Source of the DNA: Candidatus Poseidoniaceae archaeon | GTDB lineage: Archaea > Thermoplasmatota > Poseidoniia > Poseidoniales > Poseidoniaceae | Direction of reading: 5' to 3' | DNA length: 64,000 nucleotides | Assembly: GCA_949372875.1 (NCBI GenBank) | Contig: CASIAW010000005.1 | Coordinates: forward strand, 1 to 64,000 | Part shown: positions 18,254 to 25,900 of the stretch, in pieces | How the letters are laid out: each line of letters starts with the position of its first letter | Position numbering within the stretch: position 1 is the stretch's first letter | Position numbers and translations under genes: made by a program | The notes under the pieces: model-generated | The model's input: the letters and a program-made list of their open reading frames with translations, nothing else | Told to the model about the DNA's origin: nothing | The model's database searches: none

Positions 18254-19130
18254 TTAAATCAGCCCAGGCTTGAACAGCTTTAGGCTGATTTCTGTACCTA
18301 CTTTTTTGTTGCCCTGCGCGTCATCTTTCAAAAGCGCCATGGCATTCCATCCAGACTTTTCATCAGCGCGGCTATACACGCCCACAGAATCATCCCAAAA
18401 AATAGGCCGGCGGAAATAGATTTCGGCATCAAATGCATGTGGTCCGCCACCTTGTTTATGCGCCTGCCAAAGCTCAGCCATTAAAAAATGCACGCCCATG
18501 CCACCGCCAATGAGTGGGGCGCGAAAGCCCGCTTTCTGCGCAGGTTCCATCTCATAGTGAATGCTATTGCCTTCCATACTGTAGGCTCTGACGCCTTCAG
18601 GAGTGAGTTGATAGCTGGCAAGAAACTCCAGGACACTGAGGTCTTCTACCACTGGTTGCGGACGCTCCCCAGCACCTCCTTTTGTGTCTTTGTCTTTGAC
18701 ATTCGAGGCGTCGCTTTTACTTTCAGCACGCTGAGGGTCTGGCCTGAGAGAGGTTCGAGGTGCGCTGATCACCCGCTGGCCTTGCAGCGTCTTCAAACCA
18801 AACGTCGGTGTCTACACGCAAGCCTCTGAGCACTTCGGTCACCGCCAAAATCTGACCCTTCACCGCCAGTTCCTCATCTAATAAAACTGGGCGATGCATA
18901 CGCAGGCTCTGCAACATGTTGATGTTGCCTTCGGCACTGATGCCGCTATTGATACCGGCATGGATAGCAATGCCAATAAAGAAAGCCGGATCTACATACC
19001 CCGCAAAAATATTAGCATCTATGCCGCAAGCAAGGAGCTTATCGACTTGGTGGGCTGCGGTTACAGCAACAGTATCTGGTAAGTAGTTGAAGCCTTTATA
19101 AGGCATCACCCAATTTTCAACATCGCTCAT
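18254..19130 (-). pseudogene. Double hot-dog MaoC-like dehydratase with one frameshift
   Basis: Two adjacent frames make up one protein of about 290 residues. The N-terminal part starts at 19130 (MSDVENWVMPYKGFNYLP) and runs to V-W-F-E-D-A. The C-terminal part continues in another frame as Q-G-Q-R-V-I-S-A-P-R-T-S-L-R-P and ends at 18254. Removing a single G near 18,785-18,795 would restore E-D-A-Q-G-Q-R-V. The first hot-dog has a G-I-D-A-N-I-F-A-G-Y-V-D-P segment and the second a G-F-R-A-P-L-I-G-G-G-M-G-V-H-F helix, as in MaoC-type hydratases. The shift is either a sequencing indel or a recent lesion; the rest of the sequence looks intact. Confidence 0.78.
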
Positions 19131-19213
19131 TACAGCCCTCCCTAAGCTATTTAAAGTCTGGGCAATGACCTATGCAAATACCCATGAACTTCAAATATGG
19201 CCTCAATAAAGGT

Positions 19214-19996
19214 CTAACGCCACATGTGCGTGCCGCCACAAACCGTCAATGCCTGACCGGTTATGTACGCACTGGCATCGGACGCTGCAAACACAGCAAT
19301 GCCTTTAAAGTCTTCGGCTTCACCAAAACGGCGCAAGGGCGTTTGTTCAGTTGCACGCGCGGCAGCTTCTGGGTTGTCCCACAAAGCCTTAGCGAAGTCG
19401 GTCTTAATCAAACCGGGACATAGGGCATTTACACGAACCCCTTTAGGGCCCCATTCCATAGCCAAATTACGTACCAAGCCGATATCTGCAAGCTTGGAGA
19501 TATTATAGGTACCTAAAGTATCCGAAGGACCGAAAGCACCCACACTGGCAGTGATCATGATGGAACCGCGACCTTTCTCCAGCATGTCCGGTGCAACCAT
19601 TTGGCACAGCCAATGGTTAGAGCGCACGTTGGAGTTGATAGTCTTATCAAAGGCATCGTCAGGGATATCAGACATTGATCCGTAAAACGGATTCACGCCT
19701 GCATTGGCAATTAACGTATCAATTGGCCCGAGTCTTTCCCGAGTTTCATCTACCAAGGCTTGAAGTTGTTCCTTGTAACCAATGTTACAAGCGATGGCGA
19801 TAGCGCGCTCTTCGCCGCAGGCGGCATTGATTTCAGCAGCGGTTTCTTCGCATTGATCCAGCTTACGGCTAGAAATAACCACCTTGCTGCCGTGTTCAGC
19901 AAGCGCGTGAGCCATAGCCTTACCCATGCCCTTGGAAGAGCCAGTGATTAAAGCGACTTGACCGGTTAGATCAAACAACTGAGTGGTAATGGACAT
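19214..19996 (-). CDS. Short-chain dehydrogenase/reductase (SDR)
   Basis: Classical NAD(P)-dependent SDR of 260 residues. The cofactor motif T-G-S-S-K-G-M-G is at residues 18-25, N-A-G-V follows the fourth strand, and the catalytic Y-N-I-S-K is preceded by the S of T-A-S-V-G. P-G-L-I-K-T near the C-terminus is usual. The R in S-S-R-K after the second strand could favour NADP(H), but this is weak evidence. It lies between the hot-dog genes and the alpha-hydroxy-acid dehydrogenase on the same strand and likely works on a hydroxyacyl substrate. Confidence 0.9.
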   Translation of the reverse strand: MSITTQLFDLTGQVALITGSSKGMGKAMAHALAEHGSKVVISSRKLDQCEETAAEINAACGEERAIAIACNIGYKEQLQALVDETRERLGPIDTLIANAGVNPFYGSMSDIPDDAFDKTINSNVRSNHWLCQMVAPDMLEKGRGSIMITASVGAFGPSDTLGTYNISKLADIGLVRNLAMEWGPKGVRVNALCPGLIKTDFAKALWDNPEAAARATEQTPLRRFGEAEDFKGIAVFAASDASAYITGQALTVCGGTHMWR

Positions 19997-20127
19997 TTGT
20001 AACTTCCCCTAATTAAAAAATTGCCAGAGAGAAGTCTAAATCAGATCAGCGGCATGCAAAAGCAGATTAGCCACATGGCTTAAAGGACTAACAGCTTGGT
20101 GCTCATCATCCTTCGGAGCGAGGGCAT

Positions 20128-20730
20128 TTACTCAGGCCAGATCACCTCACCGCCCACATTGGACAAATCGGTTTTGCCGCAGAAGGCCATGGTGAGGTCC
20201 AATTCTTTGGCGATAATCTCTAGGCATTGGGTAACACCGGGTTTGCCCAGGGCGCCTAAGCCATTCAAAAACGCTTTGCCGATCAGTGTGCCATCTGCAC
20301 CCAGCGCCTTGGCCTTAAATACGTCTTGGCCAGATCTTATGCCGCCGTCTAGCCACACCTCACAACGCTGGGCAACGGCTTCAATCACACCGGTGAGCAC
20401 GTCCATTGACGCCGGCGCACCGTCCAACTGGCGACCGCCGTGGTTAGAAACAATAATTGCATCCACGCCCAGGCCTGCAGCAATGGCCGCATCTTCTCGG
20501 TCCATAATGCCCTTCAAAATGAGCTTGCCACCCCACTGCTCTTTCACCCAGGCCACATCATCCCAGCTCAGTGCAGGATCTAATTGTTCCGCAGACCATT
20601 CAGAGAGCGAGGTCAAATTTTCAACACCTTTTGCGTGGCCCACAATATTACCAAAACTATGCCGCCGAGTTGCCAGCATGCCCATACACCAGCGCGGTTT
20701 AGTCGCCATATTGATCAGGTTAGTCAGCGT
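20128..20730 (-). CDS. FMN-dependent alpha-hydroxy-acid dehydrogenase (LldD-like), N-terminus missing
   Basis: C-terminal ~200 residues of an FMN-dependent L-lactate or 2-hydroxyacid dehydrogenase, about half of the usual ~380. The flavin and active-site block I-V-S-N-H-G-G-R-Q-L-D-G is present. D-G-G-I-R-S-G-Q-D-V-F-K-A-K-A-L-G-A-D and I-G-K-A-F-L follow. Upstream of the first Met the frame stays open and family-like (T-L-T-N-L-I-N-M-A-T-K-P-R-W). It then hits a stop 3-4 codons further, at 20,737-20,739, exactly where the sequence changes to archaeal coding on the other strand. The gene is cut by the join, not naturally short. Confidence 0.85.
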   Translation of the reverse strand, partial: TLTNLINMATKPRWCMGMLATRRHSFGNIVGHAKGVENLTSLSEWSAEQLDPALSWDDVAWVKEQWGGKLILKGIMDREDAAIAAGLGVDAIIVSNHGGRQLDGAPASMDVLTGVIEAVAQRCEVWLDGGIRSGQDVFKAKALGADGTLIGKAFLNGLGALGKPGVTQCLEIIAKELDLTMAFCGKTDLSNVGGEVIWPE

Positions 20731-20735
20731 TATAC
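20725..20735. other. Chimeric junction between bacterial and archaeal sequence
   Basis: To the left, family-consistent LldD coding (minus strand) continues to about 20,730. To the right, family-consistent TIGR01777 coding (plus strand, Y-T-L-P-M-G-I-L-G-R) begins at about 20,731. Both genes lack their N-terminal half. Base composition, gene style and taxonomic character change here. A short inverted repeat AGCGT-TAT-ACGCT spans the point. No transposase, integrase, tRNA or target duplication is visible. Confidence 0.85.
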
Positions 20736-21774
20736 GCTACCAATGGGGATACTTGGTCGAGTTTTTGGTAGTGGCAACATCAAACGCCGATTGAAAAGAA
20801 TGTTTCGTGCTCGTGAAATTCGTTTGGTTAAAGATGCAAAAAGATTTCAAGATTTTGCGCACATGAAGAGGAAAAAGATTCTCATTGCAGGCTCTTCAGG
20901 CCTCATTGGAAGACAACTTATCGCCTTTTTCGATACCGTAGGTCATGATGTTTGGCGACTGGTCCGTAAAGAGCCTAAAGGCAAAGAGATATTTTGGAAG
21001 CCAAGTGAAGGGAAAATAAACTCAGAAGACCTCGAAGGGTTTGATGCAGTAATACATCTTGGTGGAGCCGGAATTGGAGATAAGCGCTGGACTAAGAAAC
21101 GAAAAGTGATTCTCGAAGAGAGTAGAACCAAAAGTACAGAACTTCTCTCATCGACCTTATCAAAATTGGAAAAGAAGCCGGAAGTGTTCATTGTTGCTAG
21201 CGCCATTGGCTTCTATGGAAGTCGTGGCGATGAAGAACTCACCGAGAACTCGGACCTTGGTGAAGGATTTCTTCCAGAATTATGCCAGGCTTGGGAACAA
21301 TCAGCTCAACCAGCAATCGATGCTGGGATTCGTACGATTCATTGCAGGACCAGTTTAGTCTTGGATGCAACCGGCGGAGCCTTACAAAAGATGCTCCTAC
21401 CTGCGCAACTCGGAGCAGGTGGCCCTATTGGCTGGGGTAAGCAATGGTATTCTTGGATGTCAATGGATGACCAAGTGTATGGCATACATCACGTCATGAT
21501 GACTCAAGAATGCGAAGGAATCTACAATTTCTCATCCCCTAATCCCCTTCGCCAAAAGACTTTTGCAAAAGTATTGGGTAAGGTCCTATGGAGGCCTTCA
21601 TTCATGCCCGTTCCCCCATTTGGCATTTGGTTCTTGTTCGGTAAAATGGGTGTTACGCTTGCAACTGACAGTGCGAAAGTAATGCCAAACCGCCTCCTTG
21701 AAAGCGGATATAATTTTGAGTATCCAACTCTCGAACCAGCCCTTCGTGATGCACTCGGGAAATGGAACGATTAG
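20731..21774 (+). CDS. TIGR01777 family NAD-dependent epimerase/oxidoreductase, N-terminus missing
   Basis: Rossmann-fold protein of the YfcH-like TIGR01777 family. The nucleotide-binding motif is I-L-I-A-G-S-S-G-L-I-G. D-A-V-I-H-L-G-G-A-G-I, A-S-A-I-G-F-Y-G, R-T-S-L-V-L-D and N-F-S-S-P-N-P follow in family order. About 45 residues precede the Rossmann domain (LPMGILGRVFGSG, then RLKRMFRAREIRLVKD). This segment matches the end of the SRPBCC domain fused to many long TIGR01777 proteins, so the full protein probably began ~150 residues earlier, across the join. The biochemical role of the family is not settled. It is convergent with the DUF2817 gene. Confidence 0.83.
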   Translation, partial: YTLPMGILGRVFGSGNIKRRLKRMFRAREIRLVKDAKRFQDFAHMKRKKILIAGSSGLIGRQLIAFFDTVGHDVWRLVRKEPKGKEIFWKPSEGKINSEDLEGFDAVIHLGGAGIGDKRWTKKRKVILEESRTKSTELLSSTLSKLEKKPEVFIVASAIGFYGSRGDEELTENSDLGEGFLPELCQAWEQSAQPAIDAGIRTIHCRTSLVLDATGGALQKMLLPAQLGAGGPIGWGKQWYSWMSMDDQVYGIHHVMMTQECEGIYNFSSPNPLRQKTFAKVLGKVLWRPSFMPVPPFGIWFLFGKMGVTLATDSAKVMPNRLLESGYNFEYPTLEPALRDALGKWND

Positions 21775-21822
21775 ACCCGCTCATACGATGATTTTATTCT
21801 ACTCGATTACCGAAAGTAACCT

Positions 21823-22950
21823 CTAAACTTGCTCTCTCAATTCTGATACAGCAGAATTGAAGACGATGTTTCCACGATGCACCACCTTCTTTTGCCAAAC
21901 ACTATCTTTTGGATTAAAAGTTCTCAGCATTTCGAGCCGACTCCAGTGCCGTTTTGCCTCTTGTTCTGATGAATGGTTGCCCCATTGAGTCCAACGGTTC
22001 TCGGACCTGCTTGCCCGAATCACTTTGATCGGACTAAATGTTCCAAATTCTTGAGTGATTGAAGTCCAATTTATATCTTCATACCTGCCTTCTAGGCCTT
22101 GATGGAAATCGCCAACAATTTGGTATCCAACACCAGCATTAGGGTCAAGGCTTTCCACATGGCCTGGAAAGAGAACACTCAATGTGTCCAACTTAGATTT
22201 CGATGTATCGGGTGAAACAAGTAGTGTGTCATGTCCACTTGGACCTAGGCCGGTATGCAAGTCAATGGCCCAAACATGGGAGACTTGTTTGAGGTTTTTA
22301 TCAAGCCATTCAAGAAGAAGTTTCGGCCCGGGTTGTAAGCTCTTCCCACCAAATTGAAGGGCTTTAGGATACTCATATTGCCCTTCTGCAACCCATTGTT
22401 TAACATTGTTAAAACCATGACGCAAAACTAATTTCAAGGCTCTAAACATAAAGAATCGGTCCCTCTTTTTAGGTGGAGTTGTCGGATTAAAGAATTCCCG
22501 AATGTGTTCATAACCTTGAGGAACGCCTGAATATGATTGTTCAGACCGTAAGAAATTACGATTCAAATCAACATTGTTTTCATTAAATCGTCTCCACCAT
22601 GCCATGCCATATGGATTGACTGAATGGATGAAAATCACGGCATAATCATCAAAGGAATCCTGTTTTGAAATTTTATCCATAAGAGATAATTGAATTGCAC
22701 TACCAGGGTAGGCTTCCACACCATGAATACCAGAACTGGAGAGTAATACTTTGCCACTTTCCAATGAACCAATTACAGCCACATCGATGGCCAGTTGTGA
22801 TTTTTCAGGACATTCCAAATTTAGCATTAATCTTTCATGGCGAACGACATGGTTTACTTTAAGTTCATCACAAGCAATAGAAAATCTGCCGGCAGCCTCT
22901 GAGTAAGACTTGGAAAACCATCGATTCGACATTGATGATGTTACTCGCAT
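21823..22950 (-). CDS. DUF2817 zinc carboxypeptidase-like protein (M14 fold)
   Basis: M14-like metallopeptidase relative. Zinc-binding H-G-V-E is seen in S-S-G-I-H-G-V-E-A-Y-P-G-S, with the third ligand in A-I-D-L-H-T-G-L-G. N-N-V-D-L-N-R-N-F is another family hallmark (substrate-carboxylate region). The length of about 370 residues is normal, and there is no signal peptide, suggesting a cytoplasmic enzyme. The start is uncertain: a TTG at 22971, ATGs at 22950 and 22932 are in frame and none has a clear Shine-Dalgarno. Substrate unknown. Confidence 0.83.
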   Translation of the reverse strand: MRVTSSMSNRWFSKSYSEAAGRFSIACDELKVNHVVRHERLMLNLECPEKSQLAIDVAVIGSLESGKVLLSSSGIHGVEAYPGSAIQLSLMDKISKQDSFDDYAVIFIHSVNPYGMAWWRRFNENNVDLNRNFLRSEQSYSGVPQGYEHIREFFNPTTPPKKRDRFFMFRALKLVLRHGFNNVKQWVAEGQYEYPKALQFGGKSLQPGPKLLLEWLDKNLKQVSHVWAIDLHTGLGPSGHDTLLVSPDTSKSKLDTLSVLFPGHVESLDPNAGVGYQIVGDFHQGLEGRYEDINWTSITQEFGTFSPIKVIRASRSENRWTQWGNHSSEQEAKRHWSRLEMLRTFNPKDSVWQKKVVHRGNIVFNSAVSELREQV

Positions 22951-23010
22951 GAAGGTTTTGATGCTTCGCAATTTATGTTCGAAATGTTACACCGTGTGGG
23001 TAAAGAAAAA

Positions 23011-23982
23011 TCACTTCAGGTTTGGTGACAGTAATGTCGAAAAAGCGATTTGCATTTTGCGATAGAAGTTGAGTGTGAGTCGACGACTGAGAACATCTCC
23101 GTTACGACGAACTGCTTCACTAAGAATTGCGTTGTAAGAAGCAAACATCAACCGTGGTGATCGGCGGGCATCTTTGTCCAATAATGGCAAGAGGCCAAGT
23201 GCGTTTTTACGATGCGCTTGAATATGGTCGATGTAATGACGCATGAAATTTTGCCACGATTTGGTACCTGCGAGAGTTGGGTGTTTTAGGTCACTCTGCT
23301 GAATACCAAACTTCGCAAGTTCTTCTGAGGGAATGTAAATTCGGTTTCGTGACAGGTCTTCTTGTATATCCCTCAACACGTTTACCAATTGAAGGAAAAT
23401 CCCCATCTCGACAGCATGTCGACGTGCATTTGGATCATTGTATCCGTATATTTCAATCAAGCAGAGGCCCACAGTAGACGCAACACGGTAACAGTACTGG
23501 CGTAAATCTTCAAAACGTTCGTAAGAGGTATCGAACAAGTCGTCTTCCATGCCGTTGATCAGTTCACGCAAATGAATGACCTCAATGGGATAACGGTTCA
23601 ATGTGTCAGCAAGTGCGATGAACATCGGTTCCGACATTGGGGAGCCCGCTTCAATGAGGTCAAGGTTTTCTCGAAAAGAATTGAGAGCACGAAGTCTTTC
23701 GAAGTTTTCTCGTTTCGAATACAATGGATTGAAGTCGCGTAGTTTACGGAGTTCATCACAATGGGTTTGCGTCAACGAATCGAGATGACTCAAATCCCGT
23801 TCTGGTAGCCAGTCTCCATCCACAATATCATCAACCCGGCGACAGAATGCATACAGAGCATTGACGGCTTTACGCTTGGAGTCCGGGAGATGGCGGAATG
23901 AACGGAAAAAGGATGAGGAGGCTGCACGAGCGATACTTTCGCATTCGAGGTAGGCATGCTGAACGCGTTCCGACATCGCCAT
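23011..23982 (-). CDS. Squalene/phytoene synthase family prenyltransferase
   Basis: Head-to-head condensation of two prenyl diphosphates. The first Asp-rich motif is R-R-V-D-D-I-V-D and the second is L-R-D-I-Q-E-D, followed by N-R-I-Y-I-P-S-E-E-L. The G-M-E-D-D-L...Y-C-Y-R-V-A-S-T-V-G-L block is typical of the phytoene/presqualene branch. In planktonic euryarchaea a phytoene synthase would feed carotenoid and retinal synthesis for proteorhodopsin. A squalene or presqualene product is equally possible from sequence alone. The start is uncertain: an in-frame GTG at 24027 would add 15 residues. No other carotenoid gene is adjacent. Confidence 0.87.
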   Translation of the reverse strand: MAMSERVQHAYLECESIARAASSSFFRSFRHLPDSKRKAVNALYAFCRRVDDIVDGDWLPERDLSHLDSLTQTHCDELRKLRDFNPLYSKRENFERLRALNSFRENLDLIEAGSPMSEPMFIALADTLNRYPIEVIHLRELINGMEDDLFDTSYERFEDLRQYCYRVASTVGLCLIEIYGYNDPNARRHAVEMGIFLQLVNVLRDIQEDLSRNRIYIPSEELAKFGIQQSDLKHPTLAGTKSWQNFMRHYIDHIQAHRKNALGLLPLLDKDARRSPRLMFASYNAILSEAVRRNGDVLSRRLTLNFYRKMQIAFSTLLSPNLK

Positions 23983-24093
23983 GTCTTTTTCATCATTCAA
24001 CAGAAAACTCGAAGTCACAACATCCACCCAAATTTATCTCTTCTATGTCCATATATGAAGTGTGGTTTTTTCAAACTGACAAAAGCAGGTTAA

Positions 24094-25722
24094 TCAAGCC
24101 AATTGAGTCCAATCGACATCTGCTTCAGCCATTTCTACTTCGTCAACGTCCATTTGAGCGAGTTGTAATTTTCCTGAAAGTTCATCGTTGACTGCATGCC
24201 AATATGAATAAGCTTCAATGACCCAAATCCCGGATTCCCGAGTTCCGTTTCCCGAACCTTTGACACCGCCAAACGGCAAATGTGCTTCAGCACCGGTGGT
24301 AGAATTATTGATTCCAGTCATTCCAGCCTTGATTCCAGTCTTGTATCGGTATGCTTCCAACCGGTCGTTGGTGTAGATTGCCGAAGACAATCCGTAAGGG
24401 CTTGCGTTCGCAAGGTGAAGGGCGTGATCAAAATCATTTGCTTTACAAACGGTCACTGCTGGTCCAAAGACCTCTTCGTTAAAACAATCCATTCCTTCAG
24501 TGACTTCAGTGAATACGTGGGGCCACATGAACACTCCATCCTCCGGTGTGCCGAGGAAATTCGCTGGCTTGTTATCACTGGTAATCCGACCTTTGCCGAA
24601 AACTTGCTTAGCGCCTGAAGCATTGCACATTTCGACCCCTGTAAGGAAGTCTTTAGCGTATTTTTCGGAGAGCATTGGCCCGTATAATACTCCGTCATGA
24701 GCGAGAGAATCACCGATTGTAGTTGATTCAACTTTGGCCATGAACTTGGTCATGAAAGCATCGTAAATGTCTTTGTGGAGGATGAGGTTTCCGAGTGATG
24801 TGCAGCGTTGTCCTGCAGTACCGAACGCACCCCAATAAGCGCCTTCAACTGCATTGTCAAGATTTGCGCTGGGCATAACTACAAGTGGATTCTTGCCACC
24901 GAGTTCAAGAGAACACGAGACGAGGTTACGACCGCAAACTTCACCAATCATCTTTCCAACTTCTGTAGAGCCAGTGAAAGAAATCTTGTTGACGAGCCCT
25001 TCATCGACTGCATCAACCAAATATTGGCCAGCACCACTACCTTTACCATGAACCAAATTAATGACACCATCAGGCAATCCGGCTTCGTGCATAATTCGAG
25101 CAAGAGCAAAGGAGAGTAGTGGTGCATCTTGAGGGCTCTTCCAAACACATGTGTTACCACACATGATTGCTGGAATCATTTTCCAAAATGGAACTGCTGC
25201 AGGGAAGTTACACGCGTTGATAATTCCACAAACACCGAGAGGGCGCCGATAAGTGAACAATTCTTTGTCTGGGAGTTCGGAATTCACAGTTTGGCCATAC
25301 AAACGTCGACCTTCAGATTGGAAGAAAAGGCACGTATCAATTGCTTCTTGGACAGAACCCGCTGATTCTTTTAGGGTCTTACCAATCTCGCGTGTTTCAA
25401 GAGCAACGATAGCGTCTTTGTGATCCATTAACAGCCGTCCCATGTTTCCGATGATTTGACCCCGAGTAGGTGCTGGAGTTGCCGCCCATGAAGGGAATGC
25501 ATCGCGGGCTGCCTTCAATGCGGTGTGAACATCGTCACGTGTAGAGAGAGGGAACTCTCCGAGAGTGTCTTGTAGAATCGCCGGGTTAATCGAGGTGAAT
25601 GTAGCACCGTCGCTCGCTAAAGAGAGTTGACCATTGATGATATTATACCCTTTTACGGACGGTTTTCCGTTTGGATTTTCAGCAGCAAGGAATTCGAGAC
25701 CTGTTTCAAGAACATGAACCAT
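24094..25722 (-). CDS. NAD(P)-dependent aldehyde dehydrogenase
   Basis: ALDH superfamily enzyme of 542 residues, oxidising an aldehyde to the acid. The catalytic Cys307 lies in G-Q-R-C-T-S and the general-base Glu in L-E-L-G-G-K-N-P. The cofactor loop F-T-G-S-T-E-V-G and the C-terminal E-E-V-F-G-P-A-V signature are present. The I-N-A-C-N-F-P-A-A-V-P-F-W-K segment is the usual oxyanion Asn region. Pattern similarity recalls the ALDH7/semialdehyde groups, but the substrate is not determinable. It is divergent from cdc48, with a 178-bp gap, and precedes the prenyl synthase on the same strand. Confidence 0.92.
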   Translation of the reverse strand: MVHVLETGLEFLAAENPNGKPSVKGYNIINGQLSLASDGATFTSINPAILQDTLGEFPLSTRDDVHTALKAARDAFPSWAATPAPTRGQIIGNMGRLLMDHKDAIVALETREIGKTLKESAGSVQEAIDTCLFFQSEGRRLYGQTVNSELPDKELFTYRRPLGVCGIINACNFPAAVPFWKMIPAIMCGNTCVWKSPQDAPLLSFALARIMHEAGLPDGVINLVHGKGSGAGQYLVDAVDEGLVNKISFTGSTEVGKMIGEVCGRNLVSCSLELGGKNPLVVMPSANLDNAVEGAYWGAFGTAGQRCTSLGNLILHKDIYDAFMTKFMAKVESTTIGDSLAHDGVLYGPMLSEKYAKDFLTGVEMCNASGAKQVFGKGRITSDNKPANFLGTPEDGVFMWPHVFTEVTEGMDCFNEEVFGPAVTVCKANDFDHALHLANASPYGLSSAIYTNDRLEAYRYKTGIKAGMTGINNSTTGAEAHLPFGGVKGSGNGTRESGIWVIEAYSYWHAVNDELSGKLQLAQMDVDEVEMAEADVDWTQLA

Positions 25723-25862
25723 GGTCCACCCAAAGGAACGCCCCTCTTGAAATTGATGGACCGTTTCGAACGAAAAAATTCTCGCAATCTTTCATCGATT
25801 ACCGTCTTAAGGTTAAAAGGGGGGCGGCAAGAACGAACAGAGGAGAGACGGTTAGCCCAGCA

Positions 25863-25869
25863 TTAAATA
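25863..25869 (+). promoter_or_regulatory. Possible archaeal TATA box for cdc48
   Basis: TTAAATA at 32-38 bases before the ATG. A start of transcription ~25 bases downstream would leave a short leader containing GGAAGTGA just ahead of the ATG. Suggestive only. Confidence 0.35.
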
Positions 25870-25900
25870 GGCTCGACAGTTTATCCAAGGAAGTGAAAGT

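Noticed and set aside
20600-20900. The bacterial-archaeal boundary as a true horizontal transfer site
   Set aside because: Both genes are truncated at the same base with no mobile gene, attachment site or target duplication, and everything on each side is consistent with its own lineage. A misjoin explains it more simply.
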